From Verrucomicrobiota bacterium (GTDB taxonomy: Bacteria > Verrucomicrobiota > Verrucomicrobiia > Chthoniobacterales > UBA10450), in NCBI GenBank assembly GCA_003217835.1, contig QHMQ01000042.1, forward strand, positions 1 through 13,933: a stretch of DNA of 13,933 bases, read 5' to 3'. The first letter of the stretch is position 1, and every line of letters begins with the position of its first letter. The notes beneath the pieces were generated by a model, which made no database searches, was not told where the DNA came from, and saw only the letters and a list, made by a program, of their open reading frames with translations. Below are positions 1-6,313 of the stretch, piece by piece. Position numbers and translations under genes: made by a program.

Positions 1-435
1 CATTTCTTCTTCGTTATTCGCAATCAAGCCAATTGGCTCGTTCGTCTCGTAAATCACGCGAGCTTTCGTTTTTTGACTCACGAAGCCGACGACGTCGGCA
101 AGCACCGATCGCGACGAATTGAATAAATCTAAGTGTTCCCGAGCGCAGCGTTCGTTCCAATCACCAAACGCTTCCCATTTGCCCCCGTTTTGACCGGGAC
201 GAAAAACGTCACGTTCGTTTGTTAGGATGAAGTCGGGGCGGATCGGGAATGAGAAATCAGCCAGCCCGGACTCGAGCAGATCGACGGAGCGACCGGTATT
301 GATCGCCCAGATCGCGCCGTCTTTCTGCAATCCCCGGATCAATTCCATGCATTGGATATTCAGGACCGGTTCACCAGCGTGCGAAACGAGCGTGCCATCG
401 AAGTCGAGGCTGAGAAGTTGAATTTTCGCGCACAT
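1..435 (-). CDS. HAD-superfamily hydrolase, N-terminal part (runs off the left edge)
   Basis: Reading the minus strand from the ATG at 433-435 gives 145 codons with no stop before the window edge, so the C-terminus is missing. Near the N-terminus is the HAD motif I, LSLDFDGTLV, with nucleophile Asp11 and general acid/base Asp13. Motif II follows as WAINTGRS (Thr47). These fit a Mg2+-dependent phosphatase using an aspartyl-phosphate intermediate. The region after motif II looks like the start of a cap domain, as in Cof-type or sugar-phosphate phosphatases. Motifs III and IV lie outside the window, so the substrate cannot be called. The gene is divergent from the small coiled-coil gene at 524, with about 88 bp between the starts. 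I see no strong Shine-Dalgarno. The HAD family call is firm; the subfamily is a guess. Confidence 0.85.
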   Translation of the reverse strand, partial: MCAKIQLLSLDFDGTLVSHAGEPVLNIQCMELIRGLQKDGAIWAINTGRSVDLLESGLADFSFPIRPDFILTNERDVFRPGQNGGKWEAFGDWNERCAREHLDLFNSSRSVLADVVGFVSQKTKARVIYETNEPIGLIANNEEEM

Positions 436-523
436 GAAAACATAACTTAGGATTTGATCTCGCGAACGCAATCCACGACGGTTTTTTCAGTTCGATTACG
501 AGCATGAACCATAGGATGTGAAA

Positions 524-808
524 ATGAAGTCAGCCTACGAACTCGCAATGGAACGGCTCGAAAAAGCGTCACCGTCGATTTCGCTCACGGACGACCAGAG
601 GAAAGAAATCGCCGAAATCGATTCCATTTATCGCGCCAAGATCGCGGAGAAAGAAGTTTTTCTTAAAGATCAGATTCGTAAAGCACAGAATGCAGGGAAG
701 TTCGACGAAGTGGAATCGCTGCAAAGGCAGCTCGTTGCCGAAATCCGCCGCTTGCGGGAAGACTGCGAGGAAAAAAAAGAAAGGCTGCGCGCTAGCTTCG
801 CCAAATAA
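524..808 (+). CDS. Small charged coiled-coil protein, function unknown
   Basis: This encodes 94 residues if it starts at the ATG at 524. A GTG two codons upstream (518) is also in frame, but AGGA at 513-516 is spaced 7 nt from the ATG and favours 524. The protein is almost all charged helix. Runs of Lys, Glu, Arg and Ala with heptad-like hydrophobics from about residue 25 to the end suggest a long alpha-helical hairpin or coiled coil. It has no signal peptide, membrane segment, Cys cluster or catalytic motif. It is divergent from the HAD gene and convergent with the desaturase. I do not recognise a characterised family; a lineage-specific cytosolic protein is the most I can say. Codon use and clean helical periodicity argue that it is a real gene. 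Confidence 0.75.
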   Translation: MKSAYELAMERLEKASPSISLTDDQRKEIAEIDSIYRAKIAEKEVFLKDQIRKAQNAGKFDEVESLQRQLVAEIRRLREDCEEKKERLRASFAK

Positions 809-826
809 CGTTGGGGCAACTTAGTG

Positions 827-848
827 AACCCCGAATTCTCGCGGGGTT
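827..848. terminator. Possible bidirectional hairpin between convergent genes
   Basis: AACCCCG (827-833) and CGGGGTT (842-848) form a perfect 7-bp stem around an 8-nt loop. It lies between the stop at 808 (plus) and the stop at 867 (minus), downstream of both genes. Neither side is followed by a clear T-run, so this is a weak intrinsic terminator at best. Confidence 0.35.
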
Positions 849-866
849 GATGCCGATCGTCCTTAG

Positions 867-1802
867 CTATGAAATCGCTTCGGTCGTCTCGAAGCCAGAT
901 TTTCCACGCTTCGGCAGATTCCGATCGAGGAACCCAAGCATGTGCGCATGCTCGATCACGCGGACACCTTCTTCTTTTTGCAGTTCGGCGACTTGCTGGT
1001 GGAACCCTTCCATTTTCGTCCAATGGACTTTCGGCCGGAAATGGTGCTCGGCATGATAGCCATTGTAGAAAAAGAGCCAGTTGTAAATCTTCCCGTAGCT
1101 GCTCACCCCCCAAGCGATCGGCTTGTCGGGGTCCGCCCCATAATGGCGGTAGTAGCCATTCAGATAGCTGAAACAGTGGCCAAGATAGAAAAACGGCAGA
1201 AAATAGAAAATCACGTAGTGCCAGTTAAACACAAACATCACGAGCAGCACCGTCGCGAACGCTGCCAACTCGATGTTTCCCCAAATGAGTTCGCGGCGGC
1301 CGCGCTTCCGCAATTCCCTCCGAATCGCACCAATATCGTCACGGAAAAAACTTAGGAAGACGTATTTCCACGGGTTCTCCGCTTCACCATCGTGACCGTG
1401 TTTGTAAATGGAGATCCAATCGATCGTCCCACCTTTCTGATCCGGCCGGTCGGCATTGCCTTTGTGATGCTGCATGTGGACCGCGTTGTAATATGTTTGT
1501 GAAAAGCAACAAGCGATCGATTGAGTGATTCCAAACAGTCGATTAAGCAATTCCGAGCGGAAGAACGGGTTATGAATGAAGTTGTGCCCCACGCCGTTGA
1601 TGTTCGCGTTAACCATCAACGAGTAAATGAATCCAAGAATCAGCATCACCCAAAGCGGCGCATGCGGAAACAGGAAAAACAAACCTAAAAAATAGACGAG
1701 ATGGAAAAGGCCGGCCAGCGTCGGGATCGCATCCCAGCGTGTGTGCGCGAAGAGTTTCGAGCTGGTGGTGGGACGGTCCACCCGGATGGCATCGGTGTTC
1801 AT
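867..1802 (-). CDS. Membrane fatty acid desaturase (three-histidine-box family)
   Basis: The protein has 311 residues from the ATG at 1800-1802; an upstream in-frame TTG at 1853 is possible but less likely. The three histidine clusters of the integral-membrane di-iron desaturase/hydroxylase family are present and correctly ordered: HNFIH (73-77), HMQHH (109-113) and HAEHH (250-254). Hydrophobic segments at about 31-66 and 175-215 separate them, as expected for four membrane spans with the His boxes facing the cytoplasm. The family introduces double bonds into acyl chains using O2 and electrons from a ferredoxin or cytochrome b5-type donor. No donor domain is fused here. Acyl-lipid desaturase is the default call; a carotenoid or sphingolipid hydroxylase-like role cannot be excluded. 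It is divergent from prs and convergent with the coiled-coil gene. Confidence 0.9.
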   Translation of the reverse strand: MNTDAIRVDRPTTSSKLFAHTRWDAIPTLAGLFHLVYFLGLFFLFPHAPLWVMLILGFIYSLMVNANINGVGHNFIHNPFFRSELLNRLFGITQSIACCFSQTYYNAVHMQHHKGNADRPDQKGGTIDWISIYKHGHDGEAENPWKYVFLSFFRDDIGAIRRELRKRGRRELIWGNIELAAFATVLLVMFVFNWHYVIFYFLPFFYLGHCFSYLNGYYRHYGADPDKPIAWGVSSYGKIYNWLFFYNGYHAEHHFRPKVHWTKMEGFHQQVAELQKEEGVRVIEHAHMLGFLDRNLPKRGKSGFETTEAIS

Positions 1803-1846
1803 GTCGGGAATTTTAGGTATAGAATTACTCGCTAAAGAAATACTGG

Positions 1847-1870
1847 TTGGCAAGTTTTGAAGATTGCCAA
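1847..1870. promoter_or_regulatory. Dyad TTGGCAA-N10-TTGCCAA in the desaturase/prs divergent spacer
   Basis: TTGGCAA (1847-1853) and TTGCCAA (1864-1870) are perfect 7-bp inverted repeats separated by 10 nt. They sit in the 100-bp region between the desaturase ATG (1802) and the prs ATG (1903). The half-site spacing suits either an operator for a dimeric regulator or a hairpin in the prs leader. No regulator is identified. Confidence 0.3.
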
Positions 1871-1902
1871 GGCCGTTTCCAACCGCCTAACTTAACCGCT
1901 CC

Positions 1903-2889
1903 ATGTTTGCGCTCCAGCCAGAATTGAAGGTCTTTACCGGCTCCGCCAACCGGGACCTGGCCGAGCGCATTTGCAAATATATCGGCGTGCCACTTGGTCA
2001 GGCGACAATCAGCTCGTTTCCGGACGGCGAGACCTACGTCAGGATTGAGGAAAATATTCGGGGGCACGATGTTTTCATTATTCAACCGACTTGTCCGCCA
2101 ACCAACCAGCACTTGATGGAGTTGCTCATCATGGTTGACGCAGCACGCCGCGCGAGCGCGGATCGGATCACGGCGGTGATTCCATTTTTCGGCTATGCGC
2201 GCCAGGACCGCAAAGATCAGCCTCGTGTTCCGATTACAGCCAAGCTCGTGGCGAATTTGCTGGATGCCGCTGGGGTGAGCCGGGTGCTGACCATGGACCT
2301 GCACGCCCAGCAGGTGCAGGGCTTCTTCGATATTCCGGTAGATCACCTCTATTCACTTCCGGTTTTGATTAAGTATCTGCGACAGCAGCTCACGGGAAAA
2401 ACGGTGGTGGTTTCCCCAGACCTCGGCGGCCTCAAAATGGCCTCGGCTTACGCCGACGGGCTCGGAGCAAACCTAGCGATTGTCGCCAAAGAACGTCGCA
2501 GCGCCACAGAGACGGAGGCACTTTATTTGATAGGTGAGGTCGAAGATCGCGATGTGCTGCTGGTCGATGACCTTACCGAAACGGCCGGGACGTTGACTTC
2601 TGCGGCTGAGCTTTTGAAGAAGCGCGGCGCCCTGAAGATTTACGCTGGAGTTTCACACGCTGTTCTCGTCGATCTTGCAATCCCGCGCTTGCAAAAGTCG
2701 AAAATTGAGGAATTGATAACAACCAACAGCACTCCGGTACGCACTGTTGACGGGTTTAAGACCACGGTGCTATGCGTCTCTGAGCTTCTCGGCGAGGGCA
2801 TAAAGCGGATTCACAAGGATGAGTCCGTCTCATCCCTGTTCAACATCGAAAACGAAAAAAATGGCAAAACAAGTCAAGCTAAAAGCTGA
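1903..2889 (+). CDS. prs: Ribose-phosphate pyrophosphokinase (PRPP synthase)
   Basis: This 328-residue enzyme makes 5-phosphoribosyl-1-pyrophosphate from ribose 5-phosphate and ATP in the cytosol, feeding purine, pyrimidine, NAD, His and Trp synthesis. Visible family hallmarks are SSFPDGE (37-43), the ATP-site FGYARQDRKD (96-105), the DLHAQQ metal/ATP histidine (His134), the flexible-loop KERR (196-199) and the PRPP loop VDDLTETAGT (221-230). In that loop the second acidic position, usually Asp as in DDMIDT, is Glu226, a conservative change. Length matches class I enzymes (about 310-320) plus a short Lys/Ser-rich tail. The tail arises because the last 29 nt overlap rplY. Start ATG 1903; no strong ribosome site is visible. 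It heads the plus-strand block to topB. Identity is secure. Confidence 0.97.
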   Translation: MFALQPELKVFTGSANRDLAERICKYIGVPLGQATISSFPDGETYVRIEENIRGHDVFIIQPTCPPTNQHLMELLIMVDAARRASADRITAVIPFFGYARQDRKDQPRVPITAKLVANLLDAAGVSRVLTMDLHAQQVQGFFDIPVDHLYSLPVLIKYLRQQLTGKTVVVSPDLGGLKMASAYADGLGANLAIVAKERRSATETEALYLIGEVEDRDVLLVDDLTETAGTLTSAAELLKKRGALKIYAGVSHAVLVDLAIPRLQKSKIEELITTNSTPVRTVDGFKTTVLCVSELLGEGIKRIHKDESVSSLFNIENEKNGKTSQAKS

Positions 2890-3553
2890 ACCGCGAGCGA
2901 CCGTGGGACGCTCTGCGGTACGCAAATTGAAAGCGCATGGAGTTATTCCAGCGATCATTTATGGCGGCAAAGACAAGCCGCAGCCATTGCAAGTCTCCGC
3001 CCGAGACATTAACGCAATGATGAGCCACGCTTCCGGAGAAAATGTCCTGGTTGAGCTTGAAATCGCTGGTGAGAAATCGAATCGCACTGCGCTTGTGCAG
3101 GAAGTGCAACACTCACCGGTCCGTGGCGACATCCTTCATATTGATTTTCACGCCATCTCAATGGACGAGACAATCCAAGCTGAGGTCCCGCTCGAGCCAA
3201 TTGGCGTTCCTAATGGCGTCAAGAACTTTGGCGGATTGCTTGAGCAAAGCTTGCGCGCTCTGGCAATTGTATGTCTGCCGCGCGATTTGCCGGATCGGAT
3301 CACCGTAGATGTCTCGCAGTTGAACATAGGAAACTCCATTCACCTGCGCCAGATTCAACTGCCATCCGGAGTCACGAGCAAGGTTCAGCCCGATCTCACC
3401 GCATTTTCGGTTCTCGCCCCAACGGTGGAAGAGGAACCGGTTGTGGCTGAAGCCGAAGCTGTCGCTGGACCCGAAGTGATTGGCGAGAAAAAGGAAGAAG
3501 GCGAAACGGCCGCGGCCCCCGCGATCCCGAAGGAAAAAGAACAAAAGAAGTAA
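2861..3553 (+). CDS. rplY: Large-subunit ribosomal protein bL25, CTC/TL5 type
   Basis: The protein has 230 residues from the ATG at 2861 (MAKQVKLKAEPR). An earlier in-frame ATG at 2819 would put the start deep inside prs and before the family's normal N-terminus, so I reject it. Residues about 1-95 form the 5S rRNA-binding L25 domain, with the typical GVIPAIIYGGKDKP and LVQEVQHSPVRGDILHIDF segments. Residues about 98-190 are the beta-rich CTC/TL5 C-terminal domain found in long bL25 proteins. The last 40 residues are a low-complexity Glu/Ala/Lys tail, presumably disordered. It overlaps the 3' end of prs by 29 nt in another frame, which points to co-transcription and perhaps translational coupling. 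prs-rplY-pth is a widespread gene order. Confidence 0.96.
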   Translation: MAKQVKLKAEPRATVGRSAVRKLKAHGVIPAIIYGGKDKPQPLQVSARDINAMMSHASGENVLVELEIAGEKSNRTALVQEVQHSPVRGDILHIDFHAISMDETIQAEVPLEPIGVPNGVKNFGGLLEQSLRALAIVCLPRDLPDRITVDVSQLNIGNSIHLRQIQLPSGVTSKVQPDLTAFSVLAPTVEEEPVVAEAEAVAGPEVIGEKKEEGETAAAPAIPKEKEQKK

Positions 3554-3630
3554 GCTATTTGGATTCGTTCGATCTTGGTCAACGCCGCCAGGGACACCTT
3601 TTGCGATATCTGATTTTCGGCTGAGCGAAT

Positions 3631-4212
3631 GTGGAAGAAAAAACTCCACAAGTTCGTCTGATTGCCGGTCTCGGAAACCCCGGACCCGAATACGAGCATA
3701 CTCGCCACAACATCGGCTTTCTTGTCGTCGACCGGCTTGCCGCTCATTTTGAATCGACATGGAAAAAATCCACTAAACAGGACGCGCTTTTGGCGGAATC
3801 GGGAGAATTGATTCTAGTGAAACCGATGACTTACATGAATCGCAGCGGAGAACCGCTCGCTGAGCTCGCCCAGTTTTTCAAAATCGAGGCGCGGGAAATT
3901 CTCGTTGTGCTCGACGATCTTGCCTTGCCGCTTGGCCGCCTTCGATTGCGGGCCGGCGGCGGTCCGGGAGGCCACAACGGTCTCGAATCAATCATCGTGC
4001 GATTCGGAACCGAGGACATTCCACGATTGCGCATCGGTATTGGGGCGGCGCCACGCGAAGGCTCGGTTGACTACGTGTTGAGCCGGTTTTTTGAGGAAGA
4101 GAAGCCGCTCGTTAGATCGACAATCGATCGGGCCGCGGAAGCGGTGAAATGCGCGATTGACAATGGACTCGTTTCCACGATGAACACTTTCAACAAAACC
4201 GAAGAACCATGA
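3631..4212 (+). CDS. pth: Peptidyl-tRNA hydrolase
   Basis: It releases peptides from prematurely dropped peptidyl-tRNAs, recycling tRNA in the cytosol. The 193 residues begin at a GTG (3631). The overlapping ATG at 3629 is out of frame, and no other in-frame start precedes the conserved N-terminus. Catalytic and binding residues are present: Asn16 in AGLGNPG, His26 in TRHNIG, Asn70 in MTYMNRSG and Asp95 in VVLDDLALPLG. These correspond to E. coli Asn10, His20, Asn68 and Asp93. The GGGPGGHNGL loop that contacts the tRNA acceptor end is intact. A 77-nt gap follows rplY, with no terminator seen. The stop codon overlaps the rpsF start as ATGA, so the two genes are probably translationally coupled. 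Confidence 0.97.
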   Translation: MEEKTPQVRLIAGLGNPGPEYEHTRHNIGFLVVDRLAAHFESTWKKSTKQDALLAESGELILVKPMTYMNRSGEPLAELAQFFKIEAREILVVLDDLALPLGRLRLRAGGGPGGHNGLESIIVRFGTEDIPRLRIGIGAAPREGSVDYVLSRFFEEEKPLVRSTIDRAAEAVKCAIDNGLVSTMNTFNKTEEP

Positions 4213-4538
4213 AGAACCGTTACGAGGCGTTGCTTGTGCTCAACACGCAGGGCAAAGAAGACACTGTCAAAGATATTGTTGAGCGATTGGAATCAGAATT
4301 TAAAAAAGAAGGCGCCGAGGTCGAGCAGGTGCAAAAAATGGATAAGCGCCAGTTTTCCTACGTGGCCGGGCCGCTTGATTCCGGGTTTTACGTGAACTTT
4401 GTTTTTCACGCCGATCCGCAGCTGATTACGAAATTGCGTTCTAAATTTAAACTTGATCCGGAAGTCTATCGTCAGAATTACCAGCGCCTCCCGGAAAAGA
4501 AGGAGAAGGCGCCGAAAAAGTTGGCGAAAGCGAAATAG
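4209..4538 (+). CDS. rpsF: Small-subunit ribosomal protein bS6
   Basis: This 109-residue protein binds the 16S rRNA central domain in the 30S platform, normally as a heterodimer with bS18. The opening MKNRYEALLVLNTQG, the central VQKMDKRQFSYV and the SGFYVNFVF strand match the bS6 ferredoxin-like fold. The C-terminus is Lys/Ala-rich and probably disordered. The ATG overlaps the pth stop by 4 nt. ssb follows after 18 nt, as in the common rpsF-ssb-rpsR-rplI cluster, but rpsR and rplI are not found next to it here. Confidence 0.96.
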   Translation: MKNRYEALLVLNTQGKEDTVKDIVERLESEFKKEGAEVEQVQKMDKRQFSYVAGPLDSGFYVNFVFHADPQLITKLRSKFKLDPEVYRQNYQRLPEKKEKAPKKLAKAK

Positions 4539-4556
4539 TTTGGCTATAACCGGCGC

Positions 4557-5021
4557 ATGGCCAGCTTCAACAAAGTCATATTGCTCGGAAATCTGACGCG
4601 CGATCCAGAAGTGCGCTACACGCCGAAAGGGAGTGCGGTGTGCGATCTCGGCATCGCGGTTAATCGCGTTTACACGACCGACAGTGGGGAGAAGCGCGAA
4701 GAAGCGACTTTTGTGGATGTGACTTTTTGGGGACGCACGGCAGAGGTGGCCGGAGAGTATCTGAAAAAAGGCAGGCCTGTTTTTATCGAAGGCAGACTCC
4801 AGCTCGACTCCTGGGAAGATAAACAATCAGGACAGAAACGCTCCAAGCTGAAGGTGATTGGGGAAACGATGCAGCTCATCGGTGCACGGGCTACTGGTGC
4901 CACCGCTGGCCCGAGTGAACAGAGCGAGGAAGATCGAACATCGCGCGCCGCCGGCAAGCCGAGTGCGCCTCCGCCAAAAGCGTCTGCGCCGCAGCCCGAC
5001 GACGACGAAATTCCATTTTGA
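4557..5021 (+). CDS. ssb: Single-stranded DNA-binding protein
   Basis: The 154 residues form a homotetrameric OB-fold protein that coats single-stranded DNA and recruits replication and repair partners. The OB-fold (about 1-108) starts MASFNKVILLGNLTRDPEVR and contains the conserved aromatic and basic DNA-contact positions, including the WGRTAEVAGEYLKKG segment and the EGRLQLDSWED strand. A Pro/Ala/Ser-rich linker (about 110-146) leads to the acidic tip DDDEIPF, the docking peptide for partners such as RecO, PriA and topoisomerase III. It lies 18 nt after rpsF and is presumably in the same transcript. dprA, another single-strand DNA-binding protein, is 110 nt downstream. The tail tip is intact, so this looks like a functional housekeeping SSB. 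Confidence 0.96.
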   Translation: MASFNKVILLGNLTRDPEVRYTPKGSAVCDLGIAVNRVYTTDSGEKREEATFVDVTFWGRTAEVAGEYLKKGRPVFIEGRLQLDSWEDKQSGQKRSKLKVIGETMQLIGARATGATAGPSEQSEEDRTSRAAGKPSAPPPKASAPQPDDDEIPF

Positions 5022-5068
5022 GTCGCAAGGTCGTGCGACTGCGCACGAATAAGGATAGGGTGCGACTC
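5020..5068 (+). promoter_or_regulatory. Mutually exclusive hairpins just after ssb
   Basis: Three perfect stems compete in a 49-nt stretch that begins in the ssb stop codon. Stem A pairs AGTCGCA (5021-5027) with TGCGACT (5034-5040). Stem B pairs TCGTGCG (5031-5037) with CGCACGA (5042-5048) around a 4-nt loop. Stem C pairs GAGTCGCA (5020-5027) with TGCGACTC (5061-5068) and encloses B. A excludes both B and C, whereas B and C can coexist. There is no T-run after any stem. It could be an attenuator or RNA stability element between ssb and dprA, or an intergenic repeat. A further bulged hairpin, CCAT-G-GCT with AGCATGG, lies at 5088-5108. Confidence 0.45.
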
Positions 5069-5131
5069 TATCGAGCCAGCGAATTTTCCATGGCTCCGCA
5101 GAGCATGGCCCCTGCCGAATCGTGCTAATCG

Positions 5132-6232
5132 ATGAACACGACTGAAGCCTGTATTGCGCTCAACATGTTGCCGACGGTCGGGCCGGTACGGCTGCGCAAA
5201 CTGCTGCAAGTTTTTAGAACTCCAGAACGCGTGCTGACCGCAAAGCGTGGTGAGCTTCGCGCGGTTGAAGGAATTGGCGGTGAAGTGGCCGATCAAATTG
5301 CAGCCTGGGAATCGACTGTCGATCTTGCAGCCGAGCTGAATCGCATTAGCGATTTCGGCGCGACCGTCATCACGCAGGAATCGCAGTCGTATCCAAAGTC
5401 GCTCCGGGAAATTCACGCCCCGCCCATCGTGCTTTACGTTTGGGGCGAACTCCAGGAGCGCGACAATCACGCCATTGGCATCATCGGCGCGCGCCGCACC
5501 ACCCATTACGGGACTGAGGCCGCTAAAAAACTGGCCTATCAAATCGCCTACGCGGGCTTGACGGTAATCAGCGGTTTGGCCCGCGGGATCGACACGGCCG
5601 CGCATCAGGGCGCGCTCGCCGCAAAAGGCCGAACCATTGCCGTGATCGGTGCTGGGTTGCTCGAAATCTATCCGCCTGAAAACCGAGGGCTCGCTGAAAA
5701 GATTATGACCGGCAACGGCGCGATCGTGTCGGAGTTCTCAATGGAAATTAAACCCGACCGGCAAACATTTCCGATGCGCAATCGGATCATCAGCGGCTGG
5801 AGTCACGGCATTCTAGTCGTCGAAGCGGGTTTGAACAGCGGGGCCCTGATTACTGCGTCTCAGGCAATCGAGCAGGGCCGCTCCGTTTATGCTGTTCCCG
5901 GACACATTAACGCGCCGAGTGCGCTGGGATCCAATCGTCTGATTCAGCAAGGCGCCAAGCTCGTGATGAGCGCAAGTGACATTCTCGAGGACCTGCAAAT
6001 TCTTCTTCCCGAGACAAAGCCATCGCCGGAAGCCGCAGCCCGTCCCTTGCCACCGCTCTCTGAGAACGAGCGTCGCGTTTATGAGGCGATTGATTCGTCG
6101 GAAACGCCGATCGACGAAATCGCCGCCCGATGCGATTTGCCAAGCGCAACCGTCTCTTCTACTCTCCTCAGTCTCGAACTAAAGCGGCTCGTTAAGCAAT
6201 TGCCCGGGAAATACTTTGTGAAACTGGGCTAG
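5132..6232 (+). CDS. dprA: DNA-processing protein DprA (Smf)
   Basis: DprA binds incoming single-stranded DNA during natural transformation and loads RecA. The 366 residues show the three usual parts. An N-terminal helix-hairpin-helix/SAM-like region (about 8-60) contains LPTVGPVRLRKLL and VEGIGG. The central Rossmann-like domain (about 85-290) carries GIIGARRTTHYG, ISGLARGID (146-154), FPMRNRIISG (213-222), NSGALITA (235-242) and YAVPGHI. A C-terminal winged-helix domain (about 308-366) completes it. Start ATG 5132; a 110-nt spacer with hairpins separates it from ssb. The family occurs in many bacteria not known to be competent, so transformation is likely rather than shown. Placement before a type IA topoisomerase gene is common. 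Confidence 0.96.
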   Translation: MNTTEACIALNMLPTVGPVRLRKLLQVFRTPERVLTAKRGELRAVEGIGGEVADQIAAWESTVDLAAELNRISDFGATVITQESQSYPKSLREIHAPPIVLYVWGELQERDNHAIGIIGARRTTHYGTEAAKKLAYQIAYAGLTVISGLARGIDTAAHQGALAAKGRTIAVIGAGLLEIYPPENRGLAEKIMTGNGAIVSEFSMEIKPDRQTFPMRNRIISGWSHGILVVEAGLNSGALITASQAIEQGRSVYAVPGHINAPSALGSNRLIQQGAKLVMSASDILEDLQILLPETKPSPEAAARPLPPLSENERRVYEAIDSSETPIDEIAARCDLPSATVSSTLLSLELKRLVKQLPGKYFVKLG

Positions 6233-6250
6233 GCTCACCCCGCGTCTCTC

Positions 6251-6278
6251 TTTTGCCGATTGCATTTTGCCGATTGCA
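6251..6278. repeat. Tandem duplication of a 14-bp unit before topB
   Basis: TTTTGCCGATTGCA occurs twice back to back (6251-6264 and 6265-6278) in the 81-bp dprA-topB spacer. Each copy contains a TTGCCG that could act as a -35 element, but no convincing -10 follows at the right distance. It may be a local slippage duplication. Confidence 0.6.
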
Positions 6279-6313
6279 ATTAGCGCGAAGCTAAGGTTCG
6301 GTTGCATCTTTAA

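Noticed and set aside
1803..1853. N-terminal extension of the desaturase from a TTG codon
   Set aside because: The ATG at 1802 gives a normal N-terminus; the extension adds 17 residues and would run into the 1847-1870 dyad.
2819..2860. Earlier ATG for rplY
   Set aside because: It adds 14 residues with no bL25 character before the canonical MAKQVKLKAEPR start.
5022..5131. tRNA or rpsR in the ssb-dprA spacer
   Set aside because: No cloverleaf or T-loop signature and no open frame with bS18 character; the spacer is explained by hairpins instead.
4670..5605. 311-codon open frame on the minus strand
   Set aside because: It is antisense to ssb and dprA, both certain genes, and its translation is Arg/Ser-rich shadow sequence with no motifs.
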